A DNA stretch of 64,000 nt, taken from NCBI GenBank assembly GCA_016218045.1, contig JACRFB010000052.1, forward strand, positions 1-64,000, read 5' to 3'. This document shows, piece by piece, positions 42,665 to 51,395 of the stretch. The notes below the pieces were generated by a model, which was not told the DNA's origin, ran no database searches, and saw only the letters and a list, made by a program, of their open reading frames with translations. Origin of the DNA: Ignavibacteriota bacterium (GTDB taxonomy: Bacteria > Bacteroidota > Ignavibacteria > SZUA-365). The translations under genes were made by a program, and so were the position numbers. How positions within the stretch are numbered: the stretch's first letter is position 1; every line of letters begins with the position of its first letter.

Positions 42665-44197
42665 ATGAACCTTCTCGAAACACTCGGTATCAAAGACAAA
42701 AATCCCGGCGCATCGACTGGACGTCTGTGGCTTGCAAGCAGCGGCCAGGGTGAACTGCGCATCAGCTCGCCCGCGACGGGCGAATACATCGCGTCGGTAT
42801 ACCAGGCCTCGGAGGCGGACTACGAACACATAGTCGCGACGGCAACGGCGGCCTTCCGCATGTGGCGCGACATTCCCGCGCCGAAACGCGGAGAGATCGT
42901 GCGACAGATCGGCAACCGCCTGCGCGCATTCAAGGAGCCGCTCGGGACGCTCGTCTCGCTCGAGATGGGCAAGTCGCTGCAGGAGGGCCTCGGCGAGGTG
43001 CAGGAGATGATCGACATCTGCGATTTCGCCGTGGGGCAATCGCGGCAGCTCTATGGCTTCACGATGCATTCCGAGCGTCCCGATCACCGCATGTACGACC
43101 AGTACCACCCGCTCGGCATTGTGGCCACGGTCTCGGCCTTCAATTTCCCGGTCGCCGTGTGGTCGTGGAATGCGATGCTCGCAGCCGTGTGCGGCGACGT
43201 GAACCTCTGGAAACCTTCGTCGAAGGTGCCGCTTACCGCGATCGCGTGCCAGAATATTGTGGCCGAAGTCCTCGCGGAGAACAACCTTCCCGAGGGCATC
43301 TTCTCGCTGATCATCGGCAAGGGCTCCACCATCGGCGAAAAAATGTTGAACGATTCGCGCGTGCCGCTGGTCTCCGTCACCGGATCCACGTCGGTCGGCC
43401 GTCATGCCGCCGAGGCCATTGCCCGCCGCTTCGGCCGCGCCATCCTCGAGCTGGGCGGAAACAACGCGATCATTCTCACACCGGACGCCGACCTTGCTCT
43501 CGCCGTCCCTGCAGTGGTGTTCGGTGCAGTAGGTACGGCCGGCCAGCGCTGCACCAGCACCCGGCGCCTCATTGTACACGAATCCATTTACGACCGCGTG
43601 AAGGACGCGCTCGTCAACGCCTACCGCGCCCTACGTATCGGCAATCCGCTCGATGCATCGAATCATGTCGGACCCCTCATCGACACCGCAGCCGTGGGCA
43701 TGTTTACCGCGGCCATCGAGTCGGCGAAGAACGAGGGCGCCACACTGTTGAGCGGGGGAGAGGTGCTGTCAGGTCCGGGTTACGAATCGGGCTGTTATGT
43801 GCGCCCGGCCATCATGGAGGCCGAGAACAGCTACGCGATCGTGCAGGAGGAGACCTTCGCGCCGATCCTGTACCTGCTCAAGTATTCCGGTGATGTGCGC
43901 AACGCGATCGGCATACAGAACGATGTCGTGCAGGGTCTTTCGTCGGCGATCTTCACGCTCAATCTCCGCGAGGCGGAGGAATTCCTTTCGTGCCGCGGAT
44001 CCGATTGCGGCATCGCCAACGTCAACATCGGAACATCCGGTGCCGAAATCGGCGGCGCCTTCGGAGGCGAAAAGGAAACGGGCGGCGGCCGCGAGTCCGG
44101 TTCCGACTCGTGGAAGGCCTATATGCGCAGGCAGACAAACACGATCAACTTCGGCACAACACTCCCGCTCGCGCAGGGAATAAAGTTCGACATATAG
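42665..44197 (+). CDS. Aldehyde dehydrogenase, likely aminoadipate-semialdehyde type
   Basis: A 510-residue NAD(P)-dependent aldehyde dehydrogenase. The general-base glutamate lies in [11 protein letters not shown] and the nucleophilic cysteine in [13 protein letters not shown]. The C-terminal [20 protein letters not shown] block is typical of the antiquitin / AmaB subgroup that oxidises aminoadipate semialdehyde. Together with lat this would turn lysine into 2-aminoadipate. It follows lat by 50 bp with a GGAGC ribosome site, and a perfect 10-bp terminator hairpin follows it. Confidence 0.9.
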   Translation: MNLLETLGIKDKNPGASTGRLWLASSGQGELRISSPATGEYIASVYQASEADYEHIVATATAAFRMWRDIPAPKRGEIVRQIGNRLRAFKEPLGTLVSLEMGKSLQEGLGEVQEMIDICDFAVGQSRQLYGFTMHSERPDHRMYDQYHPLGIVATVSAFNFPVAVWSWNAMLAAVCGDVNLWKPSSKVPLTAIACQNIVAEVLAENNLPEGIFSLIIGKGSTIGEKMLNDSRVPLVSVTGSTSVGRHAAEAIARRFGRAILELGGNNAIILTPDADLALAVPAVVFGAVGTAGQRCTSTRRLIVHESIYDRVKDALVNAYRALRIGNPLDASNHVGPLIDTAAVGMFTAAIESAKNEGATLLSGGEVLSGPGYESGCYVRPAIMEAENSYAIVQEETFAPILYLLKYSGDVRNAIGIQNDVVQGLSSAIFTLNLREAEEFLSCRGSDCGIANVNIGTSGAEIGGAFGGEKETGGGRESGSDSWKAYMRRQTNTINFGTTLPLAQGIKFDI

Positions 44198-44208
44198 TTC
44201 GCATGGTT

Positions 44209-44231
44209 GGAGGGCCCCGCGGGGGCCCTCC
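44209..44231 (+). terminator. Terminator hairpin after the aldehyde dehydrogenase gene
   Basis: GGAGGGCCCC and GGGGCCCTCC form a perfect 10-bp stem with a 3-nt loop, 11 bp after the stop codon. A weak T-rich stretch (GCCTTGTCTTT) follows. It most likely ends the lat-aldehyde dehydrogenase transcript. Confidence 0.75.
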
Positions 44232-44308
44232 GCCTTGTCTTTCCGCGTGTGGGAGACGCGTGTTGAACCAATGGGCGACGGCGAGTGTTACACTGTCGAG
44301 GTACAGCC

Positions 44309-44797
44309 ATGTCCGATTCCATACGACAGTTCAAAAAAGTAATGAGCCATTTCCCGACAGGTGTGTGTGTTGTCACCGCGCGCTGCAACGGTGACGCGGT
44401 CGGTCTGACGGTGAACAGTTTCACATCCGTCTCGCTCGATCCACTGATGGTGCTTATCTGCATCACCCGCAACACCACGGCGCACGAGGTTATCAGCCAG
44501 GCCGGGGCGTACACCGTCAGTATTCTTGCGGAGGGACAGGAGTCCGTCTCCACCGTTTTCGCAGGCGCCCCGAACAATCAACGTTTCACGCTCGTGCAGA
44601 CCGAGGCGTCTCCGCTCGGCAATCCCGTCGTCGAGGGAGCCATCGCGTATCTCGACACGGAAATCGTGGACAGCCGCGACGCAGGCGACCACACGATCTT
44701 CATCGGCAGGGTCACCGCGCTCCACTTGATGCACGAGGACGCGCGCCCGCTCGTCTACCACCGCGGTGGCTACAGGAGGCTTGCGCCTCAGGATTGA
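44309..44797 (+). CDS. Flavin reductase family protein
   Basis: A 162-residue FMN-binding split-barrel protein of the flavin reductase (HpaC/ActVB-like) family. The typical start RQFKKVMSHFPTGVCVVTA, the GLTVNSFTSVSLDPLMVLIC flavin-binding stretch and the closing PLVYHRGGYRRL are present. It would reduce free flavin with NAD(P)H for a partner monooxygenase, but none is adjacent. The ATG at 44309 was chosen over 44285 because family similarity begins there. Its end overlaps the convergent transporter gene by 10 bp. Confidence 0.9.
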   Translation: MSDSIRQFKKVMSHFPTGVCVVTARCNGDAVGLTVNSFTSVSLDPLMVLICITRNTTAHEVISQAGAYTVSILAEGQESVSTVFAGAPNNQRFTLVQTEASPLGNPVVEGAIAYLDTEIVDSRDAGDHTIFIGRVTALHLMHEDARPLVYHRGGYRRLAPQD

Positions 44798-46194
44798 CCC
44801 GGCTCCGCGTGGATGAACACCTTCACGATGCGCGGATCACAGGCACTGACAGCCGTCTCGACCCGGTTGACCACGTCGTGCATGTGCTGCAGCGAAAGCG
44901 CTGACGGACACACGCAGGAGAGTGCCACCTTGATGCCGCGATGTGTGCGGTAACATCGTATGTCGCTGCAGCCGAGCACCTCGGTGTCGGCCTTAGCAAC
45001 GGCGGTGATTTTTCCGACAAGATCCGGCTCGGCGCCAGTGATATCATCGGCCTCGATGATACCGCCCGCCTCCATTTCGAGGTGGACGCGCACGTCCTCG
45101 ACACGGGGAATGGCCTCGAGAATATCCCTCTCGATTACGCTTGCGAGCGCGTGGGCCTTGTCGAAATCGGTCCCGAACGGATACTCGACATCGAGTTCGA
45201 TGTGCAGTCGCTCGTCGGCGCGCAGCACGAGGATGTTGTGCGCGCGTACGCCGTGGCGCTGTACGAGCCAGGCGACGCTGTCCTGCACGGCCTCGTTCTC
45301 GTGTATGGCCGGCTCGGCATGGACAATCGCGTCGGAACGCGGAACCAGTTCGGCGATACGCGCCTCCACGTCGTCCATGATGCGGTGCACGTCGTCGAAG
45401 GTGTTCCGCCGATCGATTCCTACCACCGTGTCGATGAAAGTGCGCGCACCGCTCTGACGGAGCCGCAGAGAGCGCACGTCGCGCACGCCGTCAACGCCGC
45501 GAATGCCATCCGTCAGTGTGGCCTGCATGCCGGCGGGAACCCGGTCGAGGAGCACATCGATGGTGCGTTTCCCGAGCTGCAGGCTGATCCAGATTACGAT
45601 GGCCGCGACGAGCAGGGCGGCGATGGCATCTGCCGCCGGGTATCCGAGGAGCACGCTCACGAGTCCGATCAGCACCACAAACGAACTGTAGATGTCCGTC
45701 TGAAAATGCAGCGCATCGGCCTCGAGGGCCTGGCTGTGATACTTCCGCGCCACGCGCGAGAGTGCGCGGGAGCGGCTGAAGTCGATCACGATCGACACGA
45801 TGATGACGATGAACGACCAGTAAGTCACTTCGACCGGATGTCCGCCTCCGAGCAGGCGGTCGGCCGCTTCGTACAATATCCACACACAGGTGAGCAGGAG
45901 CAGCAGCGTTTCAACGAGTGCGGAAAGATTCTCGATCTTCCCGTGCCCGAAATTGTGATCCTCGTCCGGCGGTCGATCCGCGGCGCGCACGGCGATCCAT
46001 GTGATGGCCGCTGCGACGAGATCAAGTCCGGAGTGCGCCGCTTCGGAAAGGATGCCGAGGGAATTGGTCATCAAGCCGACTGCCAGTTTTCCGCCGGTCA
46101 GGGCTATTGCCGCGATCACGGACGTCATCGCGACAAAGTTTTTTTCGCGACGCATCAGGGCGTCGGCCGCGGCGTGTTCCTCTGCCGATTTCAT
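44788..46194 (-). CDS. Cation diffusion facilitator transporter
   Basis: A 468-residue CDF-family divalent-metal/proton antiporter. Six membrane helices occupy about residues 20-215, with metal-site motifs NSLGILSEAAHSGLD in helix 2 and HFQTDIYSS in helix 5 (HxxxD type). The His-rich loop before helix 3 is short (EDHNFGHGKIE). The cytoplasmic part is longer than usual: two consecutive ferredoxin-like C-terminal domains (about 225-300 and 320-468), whereas one is standard. The metal (Zn, Fe, Mn or other) is not determined. Confidence 0.88.
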   Translation of the reverse strand: MKSAEEHAAADALMRREKNFVAMTSVIAAIALTGGKLAVGLMTNSLGILSEAAHSGLDLVAAAITWIAVRAADRPPDEDHNFGHGKIENLSALVETLLLLLTCVWILYEAADRLLGGGHPVEVTYWSFIVIIVSIVIDFSRSRALSRVARKYHSQALEADALHFQTDIYSSFVVLIGLVSVLLGYPAADAIAALLVAAIVIWISLQLGKRTIDVLLDRVPAGMQATLTDGIRGVDGVRDVRSLRLRQSGARTFIDTVVGIDRRNTFDDVHRIMDDVEARIAELVPRSDAIVHAEPAIHENEAVQDSVAWLVQRHGVRAHNILVLRADERLHIELDVEYPFGTDFDKAHALASVIERDILEAIPRVEDVRVHLEMEAGGIIEADDITGAEPDLVGKITAVAKADTEVLGCSDIRCYRTHRGIKVALSCVCPSALSLQHMHDVVNRVETAVSACDPRIVKVFIHAEPGQS

Positions 46195-46231
46195 ATGCTG
46201 TGTGGACTGTGGCCTGTGTGCAGATCGGCCG

Positions 46232-46621
46232 TCATCGGAGCGTTATTCGGAGCGAGTCGCTGTCTTCGGCCTTCCCCGGCACTATGCCGCGCACAACGAT
46301 CAGATGTTCGCCGCTGAGCCCGCGCACGTCCCAGTCGTAGGAGTAGTCCGCGAGAAAATCCGTGAACAGGTGGTTGCCGTCGATCCAGAACTCCGCCTGC
46401 GCGAGACATCCGCAGTTGCGTGTCACCGAAGCGATGATACGCACGGTCGAGTCGCTGATGACCTCTCCGGCCAACGGCTGCGTGATGACGGTTTTAACCC
46501 ATGGCGTTTCGGTGGGGGTGTCCTCGTCGCAGGCCGCAACAATAAAGGCAAGAAGGAGGGTAGTCGCGGCGAGCACGATGCGCCCGCGCGTGAGGCGGCG
46601 GACTATGGCCGAATGTTTCAT
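46232..46621 (-). CDS. Lipoprotein with Ig-like domain
   Basis: A 129-residue protein with a lipoprotein signal peptide (hydrophobic stretch ending LLLAFIVAAC, lipobox cysteine at about residue 31), followed by an acidic CDEDTPTETP spacer and one beta-sandwich domain with the Big-like sequence ITQPLAGEVISDSTVRIIA. It should be attached to the outer membrane. The ATG at 46621 gives a normal lipoprotein signal; the longer upstream frame does not. Confidence 0.7.
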   Translation of the reverse strand: MKHSAIVRRLTRGRIVLAATTLLLAFIVAACDEDTPTETPWVKTVITQPLAGEVISDSTVRIIASVTRNCGCLAQAEFWIDGNHLFTDFLADYSYDWDVRGLSGEHLIVVRGIVPGKAEDSDSLRITLR

Positions 46622-46679
46622 TGCTCTGTCGGGATGTGAGATGGTTGCCTGACCGATGCTAGCGGATTTGTGTGTGGAA

Positions 46680-47759
46680 TCAAAGCGCCGCACCGCCGCC
46701 TGCACGGATATGCCGTGCTCTCTCGAGCATGGAATCGAAGGCCGCAAGCACGGTGTCGACGGAGAGTTCCGTCATACACATGTTGCCGATGGGGCACTCC
46801 GTGTAATTACATGCAAGACATTCGAGTTTTTCATTGCGCACCCACGCGCTGAGGGCATTAAACGGTCCTTGCAGATGCGGATTGGTCGGACCGTGCACGC
46901 CGAGCACAGGAATGCCCACAGCCGCGCCAAGATGCATGGGCGACGTGTCGTTCGAAACCATGCCGTCGCAGCGCGCGAGCAGCGCCCCCAGTTGTTTGAG
47001 GGTCGTCTTCGGAGGAACAAGCGCGGGTGCCTGCATGAGTGAGGCCACGCGCAGAGCGTCGTCGTGTTCACCGGGACCCCATACAATCACAGGCACGGCG
47101 TTATATCGCGCCGCCAGAGCGTCCCCCAGGCCGGCGTAATGATCGAGTCCCCAGCGCTTCGATTCCCAGGTGCCGCTCGGGTTCAGGGCGACAAGCATTT
47201 TTCCCTCCGCCCTGTAGGGAGCAAGCAGACCCGCCGCCCAGCGGTCGGCATCCGGTGTGATCGCAAACGACAACGCGCGGTCGGTAATGGGGATCTGCAG
47301 GACGGCGAGCGCGTCGAGATTGAACTCTGTGTTGTGCACGCGGTCGGACCGCACCGGAACATGGACGGTGTAGGCGTATGCCCGACCACGGAAGGGATAC
47401 CCGACTCGCACCGGCGCGCGCGTCGCGAAGGTGATCTGTGCCGAGCGGGGATTGCAGAAGAGATCGAAAACCAGATCGTAACGCGCGCGATATATCTGCC
47501 GAAGGAGCGAAAGAAAACTGTCGTGCCGCGGATCGAAGATGAGCGTCCGAGTCAGTGCAGGATGCCCCTCGACGATGTCGCGCGCGGGCGCCTCCGTCAG
47601 GTAGTCGATCTCCGCGTCGGGAAAGGCCGCGCGGACAGAGCGCAGAACTACCGTCGACAAAAGGACGTCGCCGATGGCGCGCAGCTTGACGATGAGTATG
47701 CGCCGGACAGGACGCGCCCGCAACGCGGGATACAAAAACTGCGGTGCGGGCGCGCGCAT
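46680..47759 (-). CDS. Glycosyltransferase family 9 (heptosyltransferase-like)
   Basis: A 359-residue GT9 enzyme. It shows the N-terminal ILIVKLRAIGDVLLSTVVL motif of heptosyltransferases, a VALNPSGTWESKRW donor-site segment and the C-terminal MVSNDTSPMHLGAAVGIPVLGV signature. It probably adds a sugar to lipopolysaccharide core or a similar envelope glycan. The sugar need not be heptose. It lies 15 bp downstream of ackA on the same strand. A CLACNYTECPIGNMC cysteine cluster near the end is a common GT9 variation. Confidence 0.88.
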   Translation of the reverse strand: MRAPAPQFLYPALRARPVRRILIVKLRAIGDVLLSTVVLRSVRAAFPDAEIDYLTEAPARDIVEGHPALTRTLIFDPRHDSFLSLLRQIYRARYDLVFDLFCNPRSAQITFATRAPVRVGYPFRGRAYAYTVHVPVRSDRVHNTEFNLDALAVLQIPITDRALSFAITPDADRWAAGLLAPYRAEGKMLVALNPSGTWESKRWGLDHYAGLGDALAARYNAVPVIVWGPGEHDDALRVASLMQAPALVPPKTTLKQLGALLARCDGMVSNDTSPMHLGAAVGIPVLGVHGPTNPHLQGPFNALSAWVRNEKLECLACNYTECPIGNMCMTELSVDTVLAAFDSMLERARHIRAGGGAAL

Positions 47760-47774
47760 GTCGGATTGGATGCG

Positions 47775-49028
47775 TCAGGACAGGGGCTCGAGGTCCCGGT
47801 TCTTCACCATGTTTTTCATCGTCGGGGGCGTCTGCCCGTTTACGATGGCCATGGTGTCGAGTGCAATCACGAGTTCCTCGTTGGTCGGAATCACACCCAC
47901 AACGGCGCGGGACCCCGGCCGTGTCACGATGCGCTCCTTCGGACCCTCCGCGTTGAGCGCGGGATCGAAGTCGATGCCGATGAAATCCATGGACGAACAC
48001 ACGGCGTCACGCACGCGGACGCTGTTCTCACCGATGCCGCCGGTGAACACGACCGCGTCGACTCCACCCATCGCTGCGGCGTACGCGCCGATGTATTTCT
48101 TCACGCGGAAGCAGAACAGATCAAACGCGATTTTTGATTTTGCCGAACCCTTCACCATGGCGTTCTCGATTTCGCGCATGTCGCTGCTCTCGCCCGAGAT
48201 ACCGATGAGACCGCTGTGTTTGTTGAGCAGGGTGGTCGCCTCCGAAAGCGTCAGGCCCTCCTTGCCCATGATGTACAGGATCAACTGCGGATCGAGGTCG
48301 CCCGAGCGGGTGCCCATGAGCAATCCCTCGAGAGGCGTGAAGCCCATCGTTGTGTCCATCGACTGTCCGTGTTTCACCGCGGCCATGCTGCAGCCGTTGC
48401 CAAGATGGCAGGTGATGATGCGCAGATCCTCGATGGGTTTGTCGAGCAACTCCGCCATGCGGTTCGCCACGAAGAAGTGTGATGTGCCGTGGAATCCGTA
48501 GCGGCGGATCTTGTACTTCTGATAGAACACGTACGGAATGCCGTACAGGAAGGACTTCGGCTCCATGGACTGATGGAAGGCGGTGTCGAACACGCCCACC
48601 TGGGGCACGCTGGGTAGATGCTGCTTGCATGCGACGATGCCGCGGATGTTATGCGGATTGTGAAGCGGCGCAAGTTCGATGTTGTCGCGAAGCGACTGCA
48701 TGACCTGGTCGGTGATCAGCACGGAACCGGCGAAGTCTTCCGCGCCGTGCACGACACGATGCCCGACGGCGTGTATCTCGGAGCGGTCCTTGATAACACC
48801 GTGATTCTTGCTCAGAAGCACCGCCAGCACGTATTCGATGGCAATGCCATGGTCGAGGATGTCACCCGTCAGCTTGATCGTGTCGCTGTCGTAGCGCGTG
48901 TTTGTGAGCACCGCGCCGCTCATGCCGATGCGTTCGACGAGACCGCGCGCCATCGTGGTGCGCGATTCTGCTTCGATGAACTGGTACTTTATCGAGGAGC
49001 TTCCGCAATTGACGACGAGGATGTTCAT
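47775..49028 (-). CDS. ackA: Acetate kinase
   Basis: A 417-residue acetate kinase interconverting acetate plus ATP with acetyl phosphate. The ASKHA signatures are present: NILVVNCGSSSIKYQ at the start (residues 2-16), GFHGTSHFFVA, and CHLGNGCSMAAVKHGQSMDT with the adenosine-site residues. It starts at ATG 49028, overlapping the dehydrogenase stop by 4 bp. No phosphotransacetylase gene is adjacent. Confidence 0.95.
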   Translation of the reverse strand: MNILVVNCGSSSIKYQFIEAESRTTMARGLVERIGMSGAVLTNTRYDSDTIKLTGDILDHGIAIEYVLAVLLSKNHGVIKDRSEIHAVGHRVVHGAEDFAGSVLITDQVMQSLRDNIELAPLHNPHNIRGIVACKQHLPSVPQVGVFDTAFHQSMEPKSFLYGIPYVFYQKYKIRRYGFHGTSHFFVANRMAELLDKPIEDLRIITCHLGNGCSMAAVKHGQSMDTTMGFTPLEGLLMGTRSGDLDPQLILYIMGKEGLTLSEATTLLNKHSGLIGISGESSDMREIENAMVKGSAKSKIAFDLFCFRVKKYIGAYAAAMGGVDAVVFTGGIGENSVRVRDAVCSSMDFIGIDFDPALNAEGPKERIVTRPGSRAVVGVIPTNEELVIALDTMAIVNGQTPPTMKNMVKNRDLEPLS

Positions 49029-49978
49029 TTGGATGCCTCCTCTTTGATGCGGTTGCCGGATTCGTCATACAGGAAGAATCCCTCGCCGCTTTTCTTTCCG
49101 AATTTCTGCTCCCGCACAAGTCGGCGCAGCAGCGGACAGGGACGGTACTTCGCTTCACCGAACTCGTGGAACATCGATTCCATCATCGCGAGCAACTCCT
49201 CGAGACCCATCGAATCGGCAAGTTCAAGCGGACCCATCTGAAAATTGAAACCGAGGCGCATGGCGGTGTCGATGTCCTCGGCCGACGCGACTCCTTCCAT
49301 CAGGATGTACATCGCCTCGTTCAACATGGGGATGATGGTGCGCGTGGTGATGAATCCGGGATACTCGTACACTTCCACAGGCGTCTTGCCGATCGAGCGT
49401 ATGAAGTCCTTGGTCTTGCGGAAGGTGTCTTCCGTTGTATGGAAGCCGCGGATGATCTCACAGAGCGGCGTTTTCGGCACGGGATTCGAGAAGTGCAGGC
49501 CGATGATTTTTCCCGGGTGCACCGCGCCGCGGACCATCTTCGTGAGACTGAGCGTCGATGTGTTCGAGGCGATGATCGCGCCGGGTGCCGCCACGCGATC
49601 GAGCTTCAGCAGCACGTCGCGTTTTAATTCGAAGCCCTCGTCGACCGCTTCCATTGCAAAGTCGACATGCGCCATTTCGTTGATGTCGGTGGTGACCTTG
49701 ATGCGCGAGAGGATGGCGCGTTTCTCGCCGGTTGTCATGGCCCAGCGCTGTATTTCGCGGTCCATGTTCTCGGAGAGGCCGTCGAGACAGGCCTGCAGCC
49801 GTTCGGAATCTTTTTCGACGATGAGGACGTTCAGGCCGTGCGTCGAGAGGGTCTGGGCGATGCCGCGGCCCATGACGCCGCCACCGATGATGCCCACCGA
49901 TTCGATGCGAGAGGCCGACGCGGGTTGCGCGGGCATGTCGCTGGTGAGATCCTGCAGCGTGAGTGGTTGTTCAGACAT
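49025..49978 (-). CDS. 3-hydroxyacyl-CoA dehydrogenase
   Basis: A 317-residue single-domain-pair enzyme of the 3-hydroxybutyryl-CoA dehydrogenase type. The NAD-binding GGGVMGRGIA lies at about residues 32-41, the NTSTLSLTKM segment holds the catalytic Ser region, and GLHFSNPVPKTPLCEIIRG carries the conserved His. It works in butyrate/poly-hydroxybutyrate or fatty-acid oxidation. The ATG at 49978 has GGAG about 9 nt upstream; the frame is open to 50200 without similarity. The 20 residues before the Rossmann fold are an unusual extension. Confidence 0.92.
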   Translation of the reverse strand: MSEQPLTLQDLTSDMPAQPASASRIESVGIIGGGVMGRGIAQTLSTHGLNVLIVEKDSERLQACLDGLSENMDREIQRWAMTTGEKRAILSRIKVTTDINEMAHVDFAMEAVDEGFELKRDVLLKLDRVAAPGAIIASNTSTLSLTKMVRGAVHPGKIIGLHFSNPVPKTPLCEIIRGFHTTEDTFRKTKDFIRSIGKTPVEVYEYPGFITTRTIIPMLNEAMYILMEGVASAEDIDTAMRLGFNFQMGPLELADSMGLEELLAMMESMFHEFGEAKYRPCPLLRRLVREQKFGKKSGEGFFLYDESGNRIKEEASK

Positions 49979-50162
49979 GAGGTGTGCTCCGGTGGAACGC
50001 TCGCGGGGATGTGCCACGCAAGGTGTTGGTGAGTGGAGGTGCGGATGGAATGTGCGCGTGGGAATGCCGCCGTGCGGCATGATCCGTTCTATCCTTACAA
50101 AAGTACCGCTCGGGCGGGTGAAAAAAAAGATGCGATAGAGGACAAGAATATCGTGAACGGTG

Positions 50163-51395
50163 CTATTCGCCGCGGGTGTTGTAGAGTGCCGTGTGGACAA
50201 GCAACGCTGCGGCGATCATCGTGGTCATGAGGAAGGATCCGCCGTAACTCATGAACGGCAGGGGAATGCCGATGACGGGAAGCAGCCCGAGCGACATGCC
50301 GACGTTCACGAACACATGCACAAAAAAGACTGTCGTGATACCGATGGCCATCGCGCTCGAGAAGCGGAAGGGCGCGTCGCGCGCGATTCGCCACCCCCTG
50401 TGAAGGACAAATCCGAAAAGACAGAGGATGACGATGGCGCCGATAAAACCGAACTCCTCCGCCGGGACGCAGAAAATAAAGTCGGTCCACTGTTCGGGGA
50501 CGAACCGCAACTGTGTCTGCGTTCCCTGCAGGTAGCCCTTGCCGGTCAAACCACCCGATCCCACTGCCACCTTCGCCTGCATCACGTTGTAGCCGGCCGA
50601 GGTCGGCGAGCGCGAGGGATCGAGGAACACGGCGATACGCGCCTTCTGGTATTCTGGAAGACGGTCGTAGAAGTACTGCACCGTGAAGCCAACCGAGAGG
50701 TTCAGCACAAGAAAGAGCAGCGCCACGCCGATATTTCGGCGCAGAAGGTAGAACACAACCGAGAGAACCATCGTGAACGCGAGGAACATCCACAGATCGA
50801 AGATGGAGAGCACCGCGGCGATGACCGGGGACACAAAGGCCAATAGAATGACAAGATCGGCTCCCGCCCAGAATATCATCACGAGGAAGAACGCCCAGTA
50901 CACGAGGCCGGTTCCGAAATCCGGCTGAATAAAAATCAGCAGCCAGGGAACAAACACGATGGCGAAGGCGATACCGAGATCACGAAACGAGCGTAGCGAG
51001 GTGGTGCTGTCTGAGACGAAGCGGGCCAGCGCAATCACGGTCGCGACCTTGGCAAATTCGGACGGCTGTATTCCGAATCCGGCGACACCGAACCAGCCGG
51101 CGTTCCCCGACACCACTTTCCCGAAGGGCAGAACAAGAAGAAGCGGTACCAGCGCGACGGCGTAGATGATGTACGCGCTGTAATGGAAGAATCGTGCCGG
51201 CGAGAGCAGCACGACAACAAACAGAAGTATGCCGAGCACCGCCCATACAATCTGTTTCTGGAAACGCACGAAGACTTCCGTCCCGTGTGTCGCGCTGTAC
51301 ATCGACACGAGGCCGAGCGCCAGCAGCACCGCGACGGCCGCGATCAGAAGGTAGTCGACACCTCCGCCGGATCTGTCGGTCATACTTCTCGGCAT
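50163..51395 (-). CDS. rodA: Rod-shape SEDS glycosyltransferase RodA
   Basis: A 410-residue SEDS-family peptidoglycan polymerase with about ten membrane helices. Typical motifs include GNAGWFGVAGFGIQPSEFAK (the Asp-to-neighbour region of SEDS proteins near residue 105), QPDFGTGLVYWA, and the late GIPLPFMSYGGSFLM. It polymerises lipid II together with PBP2 during elongation. The start overlaps the mrdA stop by 1 bp; a second ATG at 51383 is also possible. Last gene of the mre operon. Confidence 0.95.
   Translation of the reverse strand: MPRSMTDRSGGGVDYLLIAAVAVLLALGLVSMYSATHGTEVFVRFQKQIVWAVLGILLFVVVLLSPARFFHYSAYIIYAVALVPLLLVLPFGKVVSGNAGWFGVAGFGIQPSEFAKVATVIALARFVSDSTTSLRSFRDLGIAFAIVFVPWLLIFIQPDFGTGLVYWAFFLVMIFWAGADLVILLAFVSPVIAAVLSIFDLWMFLAFTMVLSVVFYLLRRNIGVALLFLVLNLSVGFTVQYFYDRLPEYQKARIAVFLDPSRSPTSAGYNVMQAKVAVGSGGLTGKGYLQGTQTQLRFVPEQWTDFIFCVPAEEFGFIGAIVILCLFGFVLHRGWRIARDAPFRFSSAMAIGITTVFFVHVFVNVGMSLGLLPVIGIPLPFMSYGGSFLMTTMIAAALLVHTALYNTRGE

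Noticed and set aside
50107-50114. Bacteroidota -7 element (TACTTTTG-like on the minus strand near 50100) for the hydroxyacyl-CoA dehydrogenase gene
   Set aside because: The -7 pattern fits, but no TTG is found at the right distance for a -33 element, so I do not call a promoter.
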